Source: Anticarsia gemmatalis
Taxonomy: Eukaryota > Arthropoda > Insecta > Lepidoptera > Erebidae
Direction: 5' to 3'
Assembly: GCF_050436995.1 (NCBI RefSeq)
Contig: NC_134767.1
Span: 5,456,001 to 5,520,000, forward strand
DNA: 64,000 nucleotides
This document shows positions 48,489-61,184 of the stretch, in pieces. The translations under genes were made by a program, and so were the position numbers. The notes beneath the pieces are model-generated. The model was not told the origin of the DNA and made no database searches. It worked only from the letters and a program-made list of their open reading frames with translations. Every line of letters starts with the position of its first letter. The first letter of the stretch is position 1.

Positions 48489-48494
48489 AATAAA
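48489..48494 (+). terminator. Poly(A) signal of the receptor gene
   Basis: AATAAA lies 18 bases past the TAG stop and is followed by the GT-rich GTGATTTTGAGTGTG. Confidence 0.7.
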
Positions 48495-51400
48495 GTGATT
48501 TTGAGTGTGATTATTTCAAGTGTTTATTTATAAGTTCTGAAGTACTGTATAGTGAAGAATTTTTTATGTCAACAATTTTTTGTTGGTCCAAATGCTTATA
48601 CCAAGGCCAGGCTATCAGTTAAGTTGTTGAGTGTGGGTGCAGGTCACGGATGCTACTGAGAAAGTTTCGTATCCGCAACTGAAATAAAAACTTAATGACT
48701 CCTAAAATAACATAAAAACACGAAATTATACTAAAAAAGACAATCTGATTCCAGTTGAAAAAGCCAATGCCGATAAAAAGAAATGCTTGTTATTTAAAAC
48801 ATTTTTCTTTGAGAAATTGAGACATCCAAGCATTCCAACAGAAATATACGAAAGCTGAACATGAATTAATAAACAAATGACGTCGTAAACGTGTGTAAAC
48901 CCACCGCACAAGTTTACGAGCCATAAACAGAAATATCAAAGCAGATTTACGACAACTTGTACGTAAATATAATTGTTTGGTGGCAAACAAACAACGGCTT
49001 AAACAACGAACTTTCATGTATTGGAATGTATAGAAATAAGTACTTGTTGCGATTAGAAAATGATTTATGGGTTCCGCAAAAGTATTACTAAATCTAAAAA
49101 TTATATAACCTAAGTGGTAAGGGATTTCGATTACGTAACAAACAAATAATACCCGAATCTTCTTTAATATTGGTAAACCAGTATAATTCAAATAAATTTA
49201 TAAAGTTAACCCATTTATGTCCCACTGCTGAGCAAGGGTCTCCTCCCGTAACGAGGTAGAGATTTCAACAAGTGCGGGTTGAAGCTTTTCATGCCCTCAA
49301 GAACTATTCTAAAGATCTCTCTGGCATGTGAGAATGTATTACGGAGAATTCTTTAATATTTGATTCCTGAATGTAGTAAAGCGTTCATGGGTTTTATTAA
49401 TTTCTATTTTAAATAAAGTAAAGGTCGTCTATGCGGCCAGTACTTGGTAATAAACTTATCCTTAAAATACAAATTTATCATCCATATAGTTATTTAGTTA
49501 ATATAAACTACGGAACTCTAATAAATGTGTATAGAATAAGACAGCAATAAATCTTTATGACGAAGCATTTATGTTTAGAAATGTTTCACGTCCTCTGCTA
49601 AATATCATTCTTGTTTCGTAAATAAAATAAAGACGACCATAAAAGCTATGTTTTAAACAGAAATAAATACTTGCTGTAAATTTTTATTCACATTACTGTC
49701 ATTAATGTTATTGGATGGATAATTGCGAAATAATTTTCCACAGGTATGAGGATAAAAAAAAGGAAACTGTTTATAAAGCATTTTTCAATCACCAGGCGTA
49801 AAGAGACAAGTTAAGGAAGAAATTATACTAACTACTAGTTTCGGAGTTATGTAACTTTAACTGTACTCATAATTAACTACCAAAAAATCTTGGTTGAAAC
49901 TATGAGTTCTTGAAGTATGAGTTTTTTTTAAATTATGAGTTCTGGTTATTGCTTACTAATGTCGCTTTTAATGATGAATTTCTAGGAACTAAATAATGAA
50001 AGTCTACACTTCGAGATTATTAAGAAAATTAAGGAAAATTGAGTTTAAAACGCACAATCGTAAAGTGACTGTCCCGCTTTTCAAAAGCTCCTTACAATTG
50101 TTAAGAAAGACGTCACACGCCTCCAATCTTGAGAGTAATGAATTAATAATTGTTTTCCAACTCGACGAGACGTTAAGTATTTATTTTGATAAGCACCTGT
50201 TACTTATTCAAGTTATTCAAAGAAATAAGTTGTAAAGTTATTGCTATGTGAGGGTTTAGCTGTAATATGAAATGAAAGAAACCTGAATGTTGTTTTGTTG
50301 TGGTTTATTAACTGCGTGAATACTTTTAAAATTCAATGCTAAAAGTAAAATGCCTCATCATAGAACAGTGTTTAAATCTACAACTAGTTATCAAGAAGTT
50401 TTGTGTATAGATCTTATCAGCGCCTCTAGCGGGCCCCGTAGGAACTATTTTTTTGTCACATTACAAATGTCAAACTCTCGATATTGCTTACCAACTGTAG
50501 AGAATCGCTACAGTTTCTATACATCTGCAACTCGGCTAAGTTACCTTTGTCCTTCCCCGTAAGAATCTATCGCCTTTTCTAGTTTTTTTAACAGCAACAA
50601 GGACTGAACAGGAACATAAATATAATTAAGCAGCAAACTTTACAGAAAAACCCATTTATAGCGCAACTTGCTATTGTTTAGTCTTAATTTATATGTCCAA
50701 AACCATAGCTTTTGCAATCAAAATCCAAAAATCCCAAACTACACTTCACAATACGAAACGCCGGAATCTAAATCGCTACAAATTCACAAAGCCAATCCCC
50801 AAGCCATACAAAGCAAGGGTCATGGAACAACGAAACAAATATCAAAGTAAAAACATTTGTAACAAAACTTTCCATTCAATCTTCCTACCTGACACGAGGC
50901 TTCGTATTGCTCCATCAAAAAAAGGAGCAAATATCAAAAAACCAGAAATAAAAAAAATTACGCGTCAAATAAATTTCAAAACTACTCGTCGACGCCCAAA
51001 ACAATTTCAATATTCAACGGCAGGAGGGGTACTACGATTTGAATGACGAGTTTAAATCATTCTTTACTATTCCTGTTTGTGGTAAAGATAATATAATATC
51101 GTTAAATGGACAGTCCCATCTGCTGCTGGCGGGAAGAAAAAGCTTATCATATTGTTCGAACATAAATAAATTCTTTTAACTAGGCTAGGTGATTGTCCCT
51201 GAACGGCTACTACTGCTATCGTCGAGAACTTGCCGAAAAATTTAATTATGAGTAGGTATTATTACGTCCGTTACGTACTCTACAAGTAAAGTTTATCACC
51301 GCTCTTTGAACCAGCAACGAAAATGGTGTCTGTGACTCGTGGGTATGTGGGCGAACCAAAAAGTTGCTTTTCCGTCATAGTATCAACTCACGATCACGCA

Positions 51401-53255
51401 AAAAAAGTGATATAAAATCGAAAACCAATGGTACAAAACGGTTTGTTAGCATCAATTGAGGTGTAGCGAGCATGAAACATCTAACGATTTCGCACAGATC
51501 ACTGCTGGCACGTGATTACATGCGTTTTAAAATACTGCCTCACAATACTCACCGATTGCAACTTCACTCTACCGTTTAGCTAAATGCAAATTGGTAATTA
51601 CTGCAATTTCACCGCTTTTCATGACATTTCTGTTTTGATGCTGAACACTTTACGCTGGATAGTTTTTGTTCATAACATTCTGTTTGAAAAAAGGTGTTTT
51701 GCAATTTGTATTCTCTACGATATGATTTATGTTTCTCAAGAATCAGGATTATATTTTTGAAGGACTGGCTTCCTACGGTTTTCTTAGCTTGCTTAAGTTG
51801 TAACGTTCAACCAGGTATATTTAATTTTGTTGTTTTCGATTATTGTTAACCAATACTATCAAAAAAAATACAAAAAAATTGAGAAACGTCGAAGGACGTA
51901 GGCACTCCTGCGAATCAATCAATCACTGGAAATTACTGTAATTAGCATCAAATATATACCTGCACATGTTACTAATAAGTTTTATCAGTCTCATCTTATT
52001 TTGTCACCTTGATAACGAATCTTAATCATATCCAATGTGCATATAATTAGATGTTATCATAACAACGCATTGTGATTATTAAATCATTGATCTACGTAAC
52101 GAACATACGCGAAAATTGTTTTACCAAAATACCTATAACTGATAAATTTACAAACAAACAACAACCGTTTATTAAATACGTTTATTCTATTATTATATTC
52201 GTATCTAGTAAAACCAATTACTCCGCTTGGCGATGTCTCATCACTACCGAAAACTTTATATAAAAACTTAATGATTTCCAATAGTAAAAAAATCCGTTAC
52301 GAATAAGAAAGGTCAAAGAATATGGGAAGACAGGAAACATAGAAGCAAGTTCAGTTATAAAAAGTTTTATTCTTTTGGCACAAGTAAGTTTACATCAATA
52401 GGAACAACTGCGCAACAACTTGAAATTGGCAAAGTATTTAAAATTACGACGAGTGCAACGGAATTGCTATAAAAGGAACAGACACACTTCAAAGTCAATA
52501 TCGGGACAAAGAACTTTGAAATCCACACGAAATCCATTTAGCCGTTACCACAGTGGTCCTAGATAGGAAAAAAATACATGGCCAGCCGTACATAGGCCGA
52601 AAAAGCGCACATGTGGTATAGGGACATTTTTTCGACTTTTATTTGAACGGCCGGCCGTCGGCCTCGCTAAATTATTACCGCAATGTTTTTCCAAATAAAA
52701 CTAGACATACCCTCACATAAAAGCCTTGTATGGCTTTAAAAATTCAATTTTCCCTCGCAATTCGCAAGGATTCGGTCTGTTTGGATTTCAGTAATCAATT
52801 TCACGGCTCAAAATGCTTGTAAACAATCAAGTGGTGGATGAAAGTATAATGCGCTTCAACTTATCGAAATAATGAGAATTTAAAAATGTAGTTCTGGCGG
52901 GGATTTTTTTTCTTTTCTGCGGAGAAACGAAAATACGAGGCTGGCTTTTTGTTCTTTATTGCACTCTCGCGTCGTGTTTTGTTTCTGTTTTTTTATTAGA
53001 TTACAAGGACGGCCTTTTTATGCAGCTTTGTATTTTGGTGAGTATCATGGTATACAATTATTTTGGATCCGTGAGGCTTGGTTCGGGAATTTAAGCAATT
53101 GATGCAATATGTCATTTAAAATGTAGAATCTGAAATGTTTTCTTTTTTTAAACAGACTAGGTTTACCACCAAAAATAATACTAAAACATATTACAACAGG
53201 ACTTTCTTACTCACGGTAGAAATAATAAAAACATAGAATAACGTGTTACATCGTT
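48495..53255. other. Region between the two convergent genes
   Basis: Bases 49205-49262 are a minus-strand LINE-tail fragment and about 50390-50513 a MITE M copy. No exon of either flanking gene is seen here. The ORFs at 48790-49191 (133 aa) and 50693-51046 (117 aa, very basic) have no domain or splice context and are not called. Confidence 0.45.
50390..50513 (-). mobile_element. MITE family M, copy 5 (5' end lost)
   Basis: CAGCGCCTCTAGCGGGC, CAAACTCTCGATATTGC and the end GTAGAGAATCGCTACAG match the family. The other terminal repeat cannot be found, so the start is approximate. Confidence 0.6.
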
Positions 53256-53283
53256 TTTATTAAAATAATCAGACCAGTTTTTT

Positions 53284-53289
53284 TTTATT
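53284..53289 (-). terminator. Poly(A) signal of the chitinase gene
   Basis: AATAAA on the minus strand overlaps the TAA stop. A second AATAAA lies at 53256-53261, about 27 bases past the stop, and is the more usual distance. Confidence 0.55.
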
Positions 53290-56200
53290 AAACCAAATTA
53301 CATTGTACCAAATATGAGTAGTTACAGATCAAATCGTTTTGACTCCAGTATAAGTTTGCCGGACACTGAAACTTCTTTGGTACTAGAGCTCCTTTACTAT
53401 CTCTAATACACCGATAGAAAGATGTACAGTCTTGTGGATTATATGCAAAACCTTCCAACTGGCAGACAAACTGTGTTGATGCTGCAAAGAAAACGAATTA
53501 GATTTATTATTTTTTAGAATCTTGTTACAATATGTGTTTCCAAATAATTTTATATAAATCCATAGCAAATAAAATGAGACTTAAACATGTGACACCACAA
53601 ACCTGTAAAAAGTAATGGCACTGTTGATGAATGACTGAAATGAGTGAGTAAAGTAAAAAGTTGTGCCGACAAAGTAAGCATAAAGTAAGCACATGACAAT
53701 GATAGTGACCGGGAAGACAAACATGAGATAAAGAATGAAAATGAAAAAGGCGTTACTTTCAAATATTAAGCAATGGAACATTGAAATGTGCTACGTATTA
53801 TAAGCATAAATAAATGAAACTAAAACATTGATGATCTTACCTGTAAAAGAATATGTTAGTAAAAAAAGTGTTAGATTAAAAATCCTTTGTTAATTGTTAG
53901 TTAAGCTATTTCTGCAACGTGCCTGCGTGCAAAAGTAACATTTTAGTAGATATTAAAATCAATATATTCCACCACCACTATTATATAAATTCATAGTCAA
54001 AAGGCCAGGTCTATACTGGACCACCCACCTACGATACGCGATTCACGCAACCGGAGCTAAGAGCTTGCATTGCAAGCCCATTTATGAGAAGATACGTCAA
54101 ATCTAGCGCAACTTTGGATAGGATTTCAATCAGAAACGACGATCCGGGCTAAAGCTGAATCATCTAGTGTAGACTAGGCAAATAAACCTTCTCAATCACT
54201 ACATAGTATAAAATAAAGTCACCCATTTTGTCTGTAGTCCCTTCGTATGCATAAAACTTTAAAACTACGCAACGGATTTTGATGCGGTTTTCACTAATAG
54301 AAAGAGTATTTTCTCCGACAGGTTTTTATATATAATTGAAATACATTGAAACTATATTAGCTGAGTTATAGCGATTTATGTCCAAGAAGTCAGAAAAAAA
54401 ATCTAATTGAAGATTGCATTTGTGCGTGCGCCGCTTATACCGTTGGATACAAGTAAGAACAATGTATAGCAAAAACATTGGTCTTTATTAGTTCTACAAA
54501 AAAGTCCGCGATGACATATATCCAGCTTTTTTATTTAAGTCACAAAAACTACTTTTCTGTATTAAAAAAACATTTAATTCGTTGGGTGATGTTTAACTGG
54601 TGATATAACCAATAATACATATATCCTTATCAAAATAAGTAAGTTCATCATCACGAGCATTTAATTTAGATTATTTTTGCAGTTTACAGTGTGTTATTTA
54701 GACATATAGTTTAGGAGATATCACGATATTAGTATTGCGGCACGGTACGGGCCGGCCGCGGCGGCGGGGGCAGCGTCCCTATATATTATATATATGTTAC
54801 TGTAAAAGCCCGAACGGTGGTAAATCCTAAGATTTTCCGGTATAACCTAAGATTTACCAACTCGCAATGGTAAAAGTCCGAACAATTCTTTTCTTTCGAA
54901 CTTTTACCTATATTCACTTGATGATGTCGAGATGTCGCCGGAGCCCCGCTACGCGGGGCTCCTCCTTCTGGGTGGTTAAAAAAAATAACCACGAAGGCTA
55001 AGGTGGGAGCTTTGCTTCGCTCGCTCCCACCTTAGCCTTCTAACCTAACCTACCCATGTCGCTTTGCCCAAAACTCCTTCTTTATAAGTATGTCACAGTA
55101 TATAGTTATACCGTGAAATAGTTATAAACATAGTTATGAAGAAGGATTTTTTTATATATCGTAACATAGTTTTTAAACTCTGGCTTGTTCGGACTTTTAC
55201 CATTGAGAGTTGGTAAATCTTAGGTTTTACCGGAAAATCTTAGGATTTACCACAGTTCGGGCTTTTACAGTAACATATATATATATTATAAAGCTGAAGA
55301 GTTTGTTTGTTTGTTTGTTTGAACGCGCTAATCTCGGGAACTACTGGTCCGATTGGAAAAATTCTTTCAGTGTTAGATAGCCCATTTATCGAGGAAGGCT
55401 ATAGGCTATACATCATCACGCTACGACATATAGGAGCAGAGTACCAGTAAAAAATGTTACAAAAACGGGGAAAATTATGATTCTCTTATGTGACGCAAGC
55501 GAAGTTGCGCGGGTCAGCTAGTAATAATTAATTACCTGTTGGATTAGGAGCTGAAGTACTTGTACTGATAACAGGAGAAGCTGTAGGTTTTGTATTTGCG
55601 CCTTCCTCTGTCTCATCAGTTGCATTATTTGGAGTAGCATTACCTTTAAGTGCGTTGTTAATTGCTTTTAGTAAAGGATTTGCTCCTTGACCACAAACAC
55701 CGTGGAAATCATCAGTCTCTATACTCCAGACCATCATTTTGTTTATTCCTAGTGACTTGGCGTAGTTAATTTTAATGGCAATAGAGTTAGCATCATCGTA
55801 TGATACCCAATAGTTATCTTTAAAGGCGTAAGGTACTTTGGCTGAGTTGTCAAAGCGTTTGTTCCATGTTTCTGTGGTCATTTTGTAGCAAAACTGAAAA
55901 AGATGGATTATTTTTAGCACATTACGTAATAGGTAATTTAACGCAACAATCAAGTACTTAATTATCATCAAGAGATGTGATACTGATTTGCGATAACGAA
56001 TATATAATTGTTTGTTAACTCATTGTTGATACATTAACTTATCTAAAGGTTTTTATAGTGTCATAACAAATCGTCAATGACACAATAGATGAGTTTTACG
56101 GAACTTGCGGCAAGAATCACAACGCTCTCTGTACATAGTTATTGTAATTGTAAACTTTAGGTCACGACAAGATAGCTCATTTTAAGGATATTAAAGTTAT

Positions 56201-59200
56201 CACGATAATATGTATTTTATAAGTAAGTGCAGGGGAAATTATGTTTATTGTGTATTAAAAGCAAATAATCCAAACCAAGGTTTTATAAAATAGAAGGGTG
56301 ATACCCTTCTATTTTATAACGTGACCCAAGATACAAGATTTTATACTTAATTCAGTCCACTTTGTATTGCATGTTACCTACACAAGAAACAAACTAAATA
56401 CACGAAACACTCTTGATTACACATCAAAGGTAATATTCCACTCTTGACACGAAATACCAAAATTTAATTTAAAGACATCTGCAGCTTCTCCGACAAAGTT
56501 TCTCAAACTCAGTGTCAGTTGTTCTTAAGATAACTTAAATATAACTTGGGTGTGTTGCCTTACAACTTTCGTCTTTGTTCATTAATGGAGGAAGCACATT
56601 ATAGTATTGTAGTGTGGAGTACAAGTGTTGCTTCGGAGTTTCCAGTTATGGTAATAAAATATACTGAAGACGTGTGCACTGTGCTGTGGCTTTACTTTAG
56701 TGTTTGTTATTTTCTCTCTTCCTTCCTTGTTCTTAGACAACGTAATGTCGAAGTAATTTAGAACTTCCAAAACTTCGTTTTAGAACTACGGTTCTGGGGA
56801 AAATAGTCTGGTTTGTTTTCGACTTGGTATATTTTCTGATTTTTTTATTTACCTTCAGTATTAACGTACAGTTACTGTTGGTCATCAACTCATGAACGCC
56901 TCTAACAGTTTTTGATTTTAAAAAATCCGACTTCAAATAATTGCTACACTCTAGTTTCTGTGTAAACATCATACCCCAAAATGGACACTATAATGTTTCG
57001 CTTTTTACAAAGTTAACAAATTTATTTTTTATATATCGTAAGTTTATCTTTCGAGAACAGTCCGTCTCTTTTGGTGTTAGAAGTAAAGGTTGAATGAAAA
57101 CTTACTTCATTATATCCCATGAACCCAGCTTCATTAGTATAAGGTCCTGCTGGGCCGGCTCCAGTGGAGGGAGCTCTCACACCGTTGTTATTAGGATCAG
57201 CCAAAGTAAATGTTCGAGCGTAAAATGGAATGCCTAAGGCTATTTTTTCCGGTGGACAGCCTGAAAATAACGACAGGATTAAAAATCTAAAATAAAAATT
57301 CTCGTCTAAATTAATGGTATCTATTTTTAAATAATCCCTTTTATAGCGAGGGTTTGATTGATCCGTTATTTCCTTGTAAATGAAAAGAATTATTTTTTAG
57401 AGAGGATAACAAGGAAATATTTCTGTGATAGGGACGACGTACAAAAATAAAAAACCAATTAATAAAACATGCTGTCTGAAAGAAACTGATATTTTATATG
57501 AATTATTTCAAAATATCGCTCAGATTTGGGCTAAGTGAGTAAAATTCAGAATATCTTGAATTTCAAAAAATAAGTTGTGATTCAAAAGTAGCTCTACGGA
57601 TCCATGTTTACATGTGTAATTGCTACATAATAATATCAACAGCACACGGGGAGTACTTGAAAAAACCTCTCCCTTATGCCAAACCATCATTTCCATGTAC
57701 CATAGTTTCTAACTAATTATATTCTTACCTGCACTTATCCAGTATTGCAAAGCTAATTCAACTGTGTAGTTGTCTTCTTCCCGACCATTGTAACCTTCTC
57801 CTTTGTGTAGGGGAGAATTATGACCAGTAAACGAATCCCAGGATCCAGCCATGTCGTACGACATTATGTTTACTATGTCTAAGTACCTAAAATAAACGTC
57901 AATCAATCAACACAACATAATTGGAATTAAATTTAACTATTTCAGATAATATGGAGATGTGAGGTGACCTCTATCAACTCTTCGTCTAAAACACAAGTAA
58001 TTTTTTTTTTCCATTTCTGCAGCTATTACTGCTTTTAATGATAGTCAAAAGTCACATGGAGACCTTCAAAACCTCCAAGTCATTTAGTCATAACAAAGTC
58101 TTGATCATAAAAAACCCCTGCTAATATTATAAATGCGTTTGTCTTCTTCATGCTTAAACTAATAGACTAATTTGGATGAAATTAGTAGAAGGAAGGAATT
58201 TAAGAAAAGGAAAAGGATTTATGGACCGTTTTTATATGCGGGTACCCATATAACCATAGTCCACATAGACGGATTCGCGGACAAGAAAAAATATTTTAGT
58301 ACTATTTAGACGCCAACTACTTACCTCGAAATAGCAGGAACATCATAAGACAACACCGCTTTATCCTCAACAGCGGCAACAGCAGCACTTAAAATGAATC
58401 TATGTTTGTCAAACGCTTCTCTCAATTCTCTCAACAATTTGGTAAAGTTATCGATGTCTGCCGGGCCGTGGACCGAGTCCCTTCGGTTAGGGTACTCCCA
58501 GTCAACGTCGAGGCCGTCGAAACCGTGGGTAGAGAGCATAGTTATAGCACTGTCGATGAAGTTCTTTCTTAGAGAAGCGTCTGCTGCCATCTGAAATTAT
58601 TGAAGCGGGTTATTAAAATATATTTAAGCTTATGGCCGTTTTCATTAACTAATCTGAATTAGACCCGTTATTTTGTATTTTATTAAAGAAAGATTACAGT
58701 GACGGTAACCTCTGCAGCCGGTACTCTCGAGCATCGAGATTTTGACATTTAAAATGACCCGCAAAAATAGTACCTGCGGCGCCCGCTAGAGGCGTTGATT
58801 CAGATATTCATACAAAATCTCTCGACAGCTTGCCGTTTGTCGACATTCGATAGTAGAAATCGCGCTACAGAATGCAGCCGAGACAAGGGAAGAAAATATT
58901 ATTCAACAATCGGAAAACATTTTTTTTATTATGGTACAGTTAATTATATAGTTTTTTTGTGTGTAAATAAATAGCATTATAAAACTCTATTCAACAGTTC
59001 AGTTACGATTTAAAACCGTAGAGCAAACCACTAACAGATTGAAATTCCCAGTTCATTCCTTCTGACCGGATAAGAATGTTCATCAAACTTAAATCCATTA
59101 TCAGTTGAAAGAAAACTTACCTTAGAATACTTGGCGGATCCCTCATTCCAACCACCGACCGCTAGAAGTGTTTTTAAGCTTGGATTTTTCTCTTTCAAAG

Positions 59201-61115
59201 CATTGAATTTTCCGTAGTTATCTAAAATTGAAATTGTGATTTTAGTCTGATTGTAAGGACTTATTTATTGAGAGTGAGCTCTTGCCTTGACAGAAACACA
59301 TCGAATCAAAAATAAATAACCGAACTTGTGACCAAAATGGATTTTTTATTAAGAAGTAGTATTGCCTATTTTCTGCTCATACGAAGTAGAGAAATTGGAA
59401 CTATTGCACGATTTAAAGGTATAAAAATTTCTTAATAAAATCTTTATCATTGCAAAAATCATAATATTCTATATCAACCTCTAATAAGTTGACTTTCACT
59501 GTTATTTGTAAGCTCCCGCGCTAAAAATTACTTTTGTATATAATTGTTTCATGGAATCGAACGGCCGGAATCGAACGCACATACTCGCAACGCAATGATA
59601 GTGATGCAAATTTAAATATAAATTTTCCCGGCATAAGTCATTGGAAAAAAATGTGGGAGGCCTTTGCCCAGCAGTCGGACAATACAGGTTAATAAAAAAA
59701 AGTCATTGGACTTACTTCTTCCCCAATTATCAGGTAAATCCAACCACGGATCTAAAGCAATAACAGTCCCTTGCTCGTTTATTCCGGCGAAGGAGTAAAT
59801 CAAATGGGTGCACGCGAGAGGATCTATATTTTCCACATCATACTTGCCGTCTCCAGGACGATACGTGGCCCATGACCCGTAGTAACAGATGACTGCATCT
59901 AAGAAAAACAAATATTAAGTGTTAAATTCTGCCCGCGACTGTTTGCAGTTTTTACGTAAAAGAGTAACAAACATACATCTATCAATCCTCACAAACTTTG
60001 GATTTGTAAAATAACGATTTCTTCGGAGCGAAAGCGTTTCAATTAATTGTATAATTTGTGCTAGGGTGATTAGATAATAAGAGGCAAACGAATGAATGTA
60101 AGAGCTAATCTTTAAAACGGCTGCTTAATTTGAACGTTCGATCTTAAATTGTAATAGATATAATAATATCATACTTCTTAAAACGTAAGCAAAACATCTA
60201 TCAATCCATCATATTTGTAATTAAATACTTATTTAGTCATCTCTTCGAAGACAATCTATTATATAAACTTTATAAACAGTCAATAAAACGCGGGATCACA
60301 ATAAAATTAGGTTTATACTCGAAATTGAACTGTCCGTTGCAATACAGTTTAGTGATGGATAAATTCTATTAAATATGAGGTCTGAGTTACTACAAAAATA
60401 TTTTATATATCGATTTCAAATTTAAATTCGTTTTATCAGTTATCATAAACATGACGTGTTTAGAAAGAGAAATATGGGTAATGGATATCTATACTAATAA
60501 CTTAAAACTTAAGAATTTATGTGTTTGAACACGCTAATGTCAAGAACTACTTGGTCGAAATGCAAAAATATTTTTGAGTTAAATAGTTCATTTATTAAGT
60601 GTGGCTACAGATTGTCTTCGAGGCTAATAGAAGTGAATAAGTTAAAAAAAAAGTGTTTACACGGGAAAACTAAAGTCCAAGTGGACGGAGACGTGGCCAG
60701 CCGCAATCAAGCTATCGTTCTTACGTTAGAATATTGTTGCAAATATCTTTTTTCTCACTATACAAAATTAATGTTTTATCAAGTGAGACGAAACAGGAAT
60801 ACAAAATAAAACGAGGCGAAACAAGAATTTTATGGAATGCGGGACGAAAATCTGAGACGAAACAGGAACAAATCGGCCTCTATTGACAATTCGTCACAAT
60901 AGAAAAGTTGTAAACATTTTATTTACGCATATTACTTTATTACACATAGGCAACAAATCCTACGCGTTTTGCTAATCTGTTTAACACAAGATTGGGCCCA
61001 AAGATTCACTGTACTAGAGGTACATTCAAACCAAACAAAAATAGTGACACTCACTTTCACCGCACATAGCAAAACCTATTACCAATGTCACAAACACAAA
61101 AAGTATAGTCCTCAT
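53288..61115 (-). CDS. GH18 chitinase with C-terminal CBM14 domain (8 exons, 491 aa)
   Basis: Exons on the minus strand are 61115-61055, 59898-59716, 59221-59121, 58590-58325, 57886-57729, 57260-57106, 55893-55536 and 53481-53288. All are GT-AG, in phase, and end in TAA. Residues 1-19 or so are a signal peptide (MRTILFVFVTLVIGFAMCG). The GH18 conserved regions are all present: LLAVGGW, DGLDVDWEYP with catalytic Glu147 (Asp140, 143 and 145 also intact), MSYDMAG (from 212), and MVWSIETDDF with Trp364. A short Asn/Thr/Ser-rich linker (about 397-428) with two NAT sites leads to a six-Cys peritrophin-A domain (Cys434, 446, 452, 467, 480, 488; FYRC). The enzyme should be secreted and hydrolyse chitin in the peritrophic matrix or cuticle. 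The length and single CBM14 fit a compact gut/epidermal insect chitinase; the group cannot be set from this alone. It is convergent with the receptor gene. Confidence 0.93.
54203..54370 (+). repeat. Dispersed repeat in chitinase intron 7
   Basis: AACTACGCAACGGATTTTG, ATGCGGTTTTCACTAATAG and AGCTGAGTTATAGCGA match a repeat type that is common in Lepidoptera. Its class is not certain. Confidence 0.5.
54796..55274. mobile_element. MITE with ~90 bp inverted repeats, in chitinase intron 7
   Basis: GTTACTGTAAAAGCCCGAAC at the left and its inverse at the right begin arms of about 90 bp that match almost everywhere (GTGGTAAATCCTAAG, CAATGGTAAAAGTCCG). The flanks are ATATAT on both sides. The interior has two perfect hairpins: 9-bp arms at 54940-54962 (GGAGCCCCG) and 17-bp arms at 54994-55010/55023-55039. 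It sits against or inside the 5' part of the Helitron that follows. Confidence 0.8.
55275..55521 (+). mobile_element. Non-autonomous Helitron, family B, 14 bp from the exon 7 donor
   Basis: AAGCTGAAGAG, a short TTTG run, AACGCGCTAATCTCGGG, AGATAGCCCATTTATCG and the 3' end CGCAAGCGAAGTTGCG plus CGGGTCAGCTAG before T match the other family B copies. The true 5' end may lie left of the inserted MITE, near 54776-54795. Confidence 0.8.
58120..58295. repeat. Worn repeat in chitinase intron 4
   Basis: CTAATATTATAAATGCG, AACTAATAGACTAATTTGG and CCATAGTCCACATAGACGG resemble a decayed dispersed element with sequence often seen in lepidopteran introns. The boundaries are uncertain. Confidence 0.35.
58712..58870 (+). 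mobile_element. MITE family M, copy 6, in chitinase intron 3
   Basis: GGCGCCCGCTAGAGGCG, TACAAAATCTCTCGACAG and the end GAAATCGCGCTACAG match the family. The left end (CTGCAGCCGGTACTCTC) is altered. Confidence 0.65.
59510..59692. repeat. Worn SINE and LINE-tail fragments in chitinase intron 2
   Basis: AAGCTCCCGCGCTAAAAATT and GGAATCGAACGCACATAC (about 59510-59600, minus) look like a decayed family 2 SINE. GGAGGCCTTTGCCCAGCAG (59652-59692, plus) is a LINE tail. They lie just upstream of, and partly against, the exon 2 donor at 59715. Confidence 0.45.
60515..60640 (+). repeat. Strongly decayed family B Helitron fragment, chitinase intron 1
   Basis: GAACACGCTAATGTCAAG, AACTACTTGGTCG and the TTCATTTATTAAGTGTGGC part line up with the AACGCGCTAATCTC...CCCATTTATCGAGG middle of family B. 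The ORF at 60519-60809 is derived from it and rejected. Confidence 0.45.
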
Positions 61116-61174
61116 TTTAATACAATTCCAACAACTTCATAACAACTAATAAACACAATTTTTCTGTTCCATTA

Positions 61175-61181
61175 CTTTATA
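61175..61181 (-). promoter_or_regulatory. TATA box of the chitinase gene
   Basis: TATAAAG on the minus strand lies about 60 bases before the ATG. An Inr-like TTAGTT (61144-61149, minus) is spaced about 34 bases from it, which would give a 5' leader of roughly 32 nt. Confidence 0.55.
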
Positions 61182-61184
61182 AAG

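Noticed and set aside
48790..49191. 133-codon minus-strand ORF in the intergenic region
   Set aside because: It has no signal of a domain, an odd Cys/Phe/Tyr-rich composition typical of AT-rich chance frames, and no splice or promoter context.
50693..51046. 117-codon basic plus-strand ORF
   Set aside because: The Lys/Gln/Asn-rich composition follows from an A-rich strand. No family is recognised and there is no poly(A) signal close to its stop.
53383..53568. Minus-strand ORF overlapping the last chitinase exon
   Set aside because: The real exon 8 is in another frame (53481-53288), proved by six CBM14 cysteines and phase with exon 7.
54735..54775. GC-rich GGGCCGGCCGCGGCGGCGG stretch as a CpG-island promoter
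   Set aside because: It is only about 40 bp, lies inside a chitinase intron next to transposon ends, and no transcription start or first exon is visible nearby.
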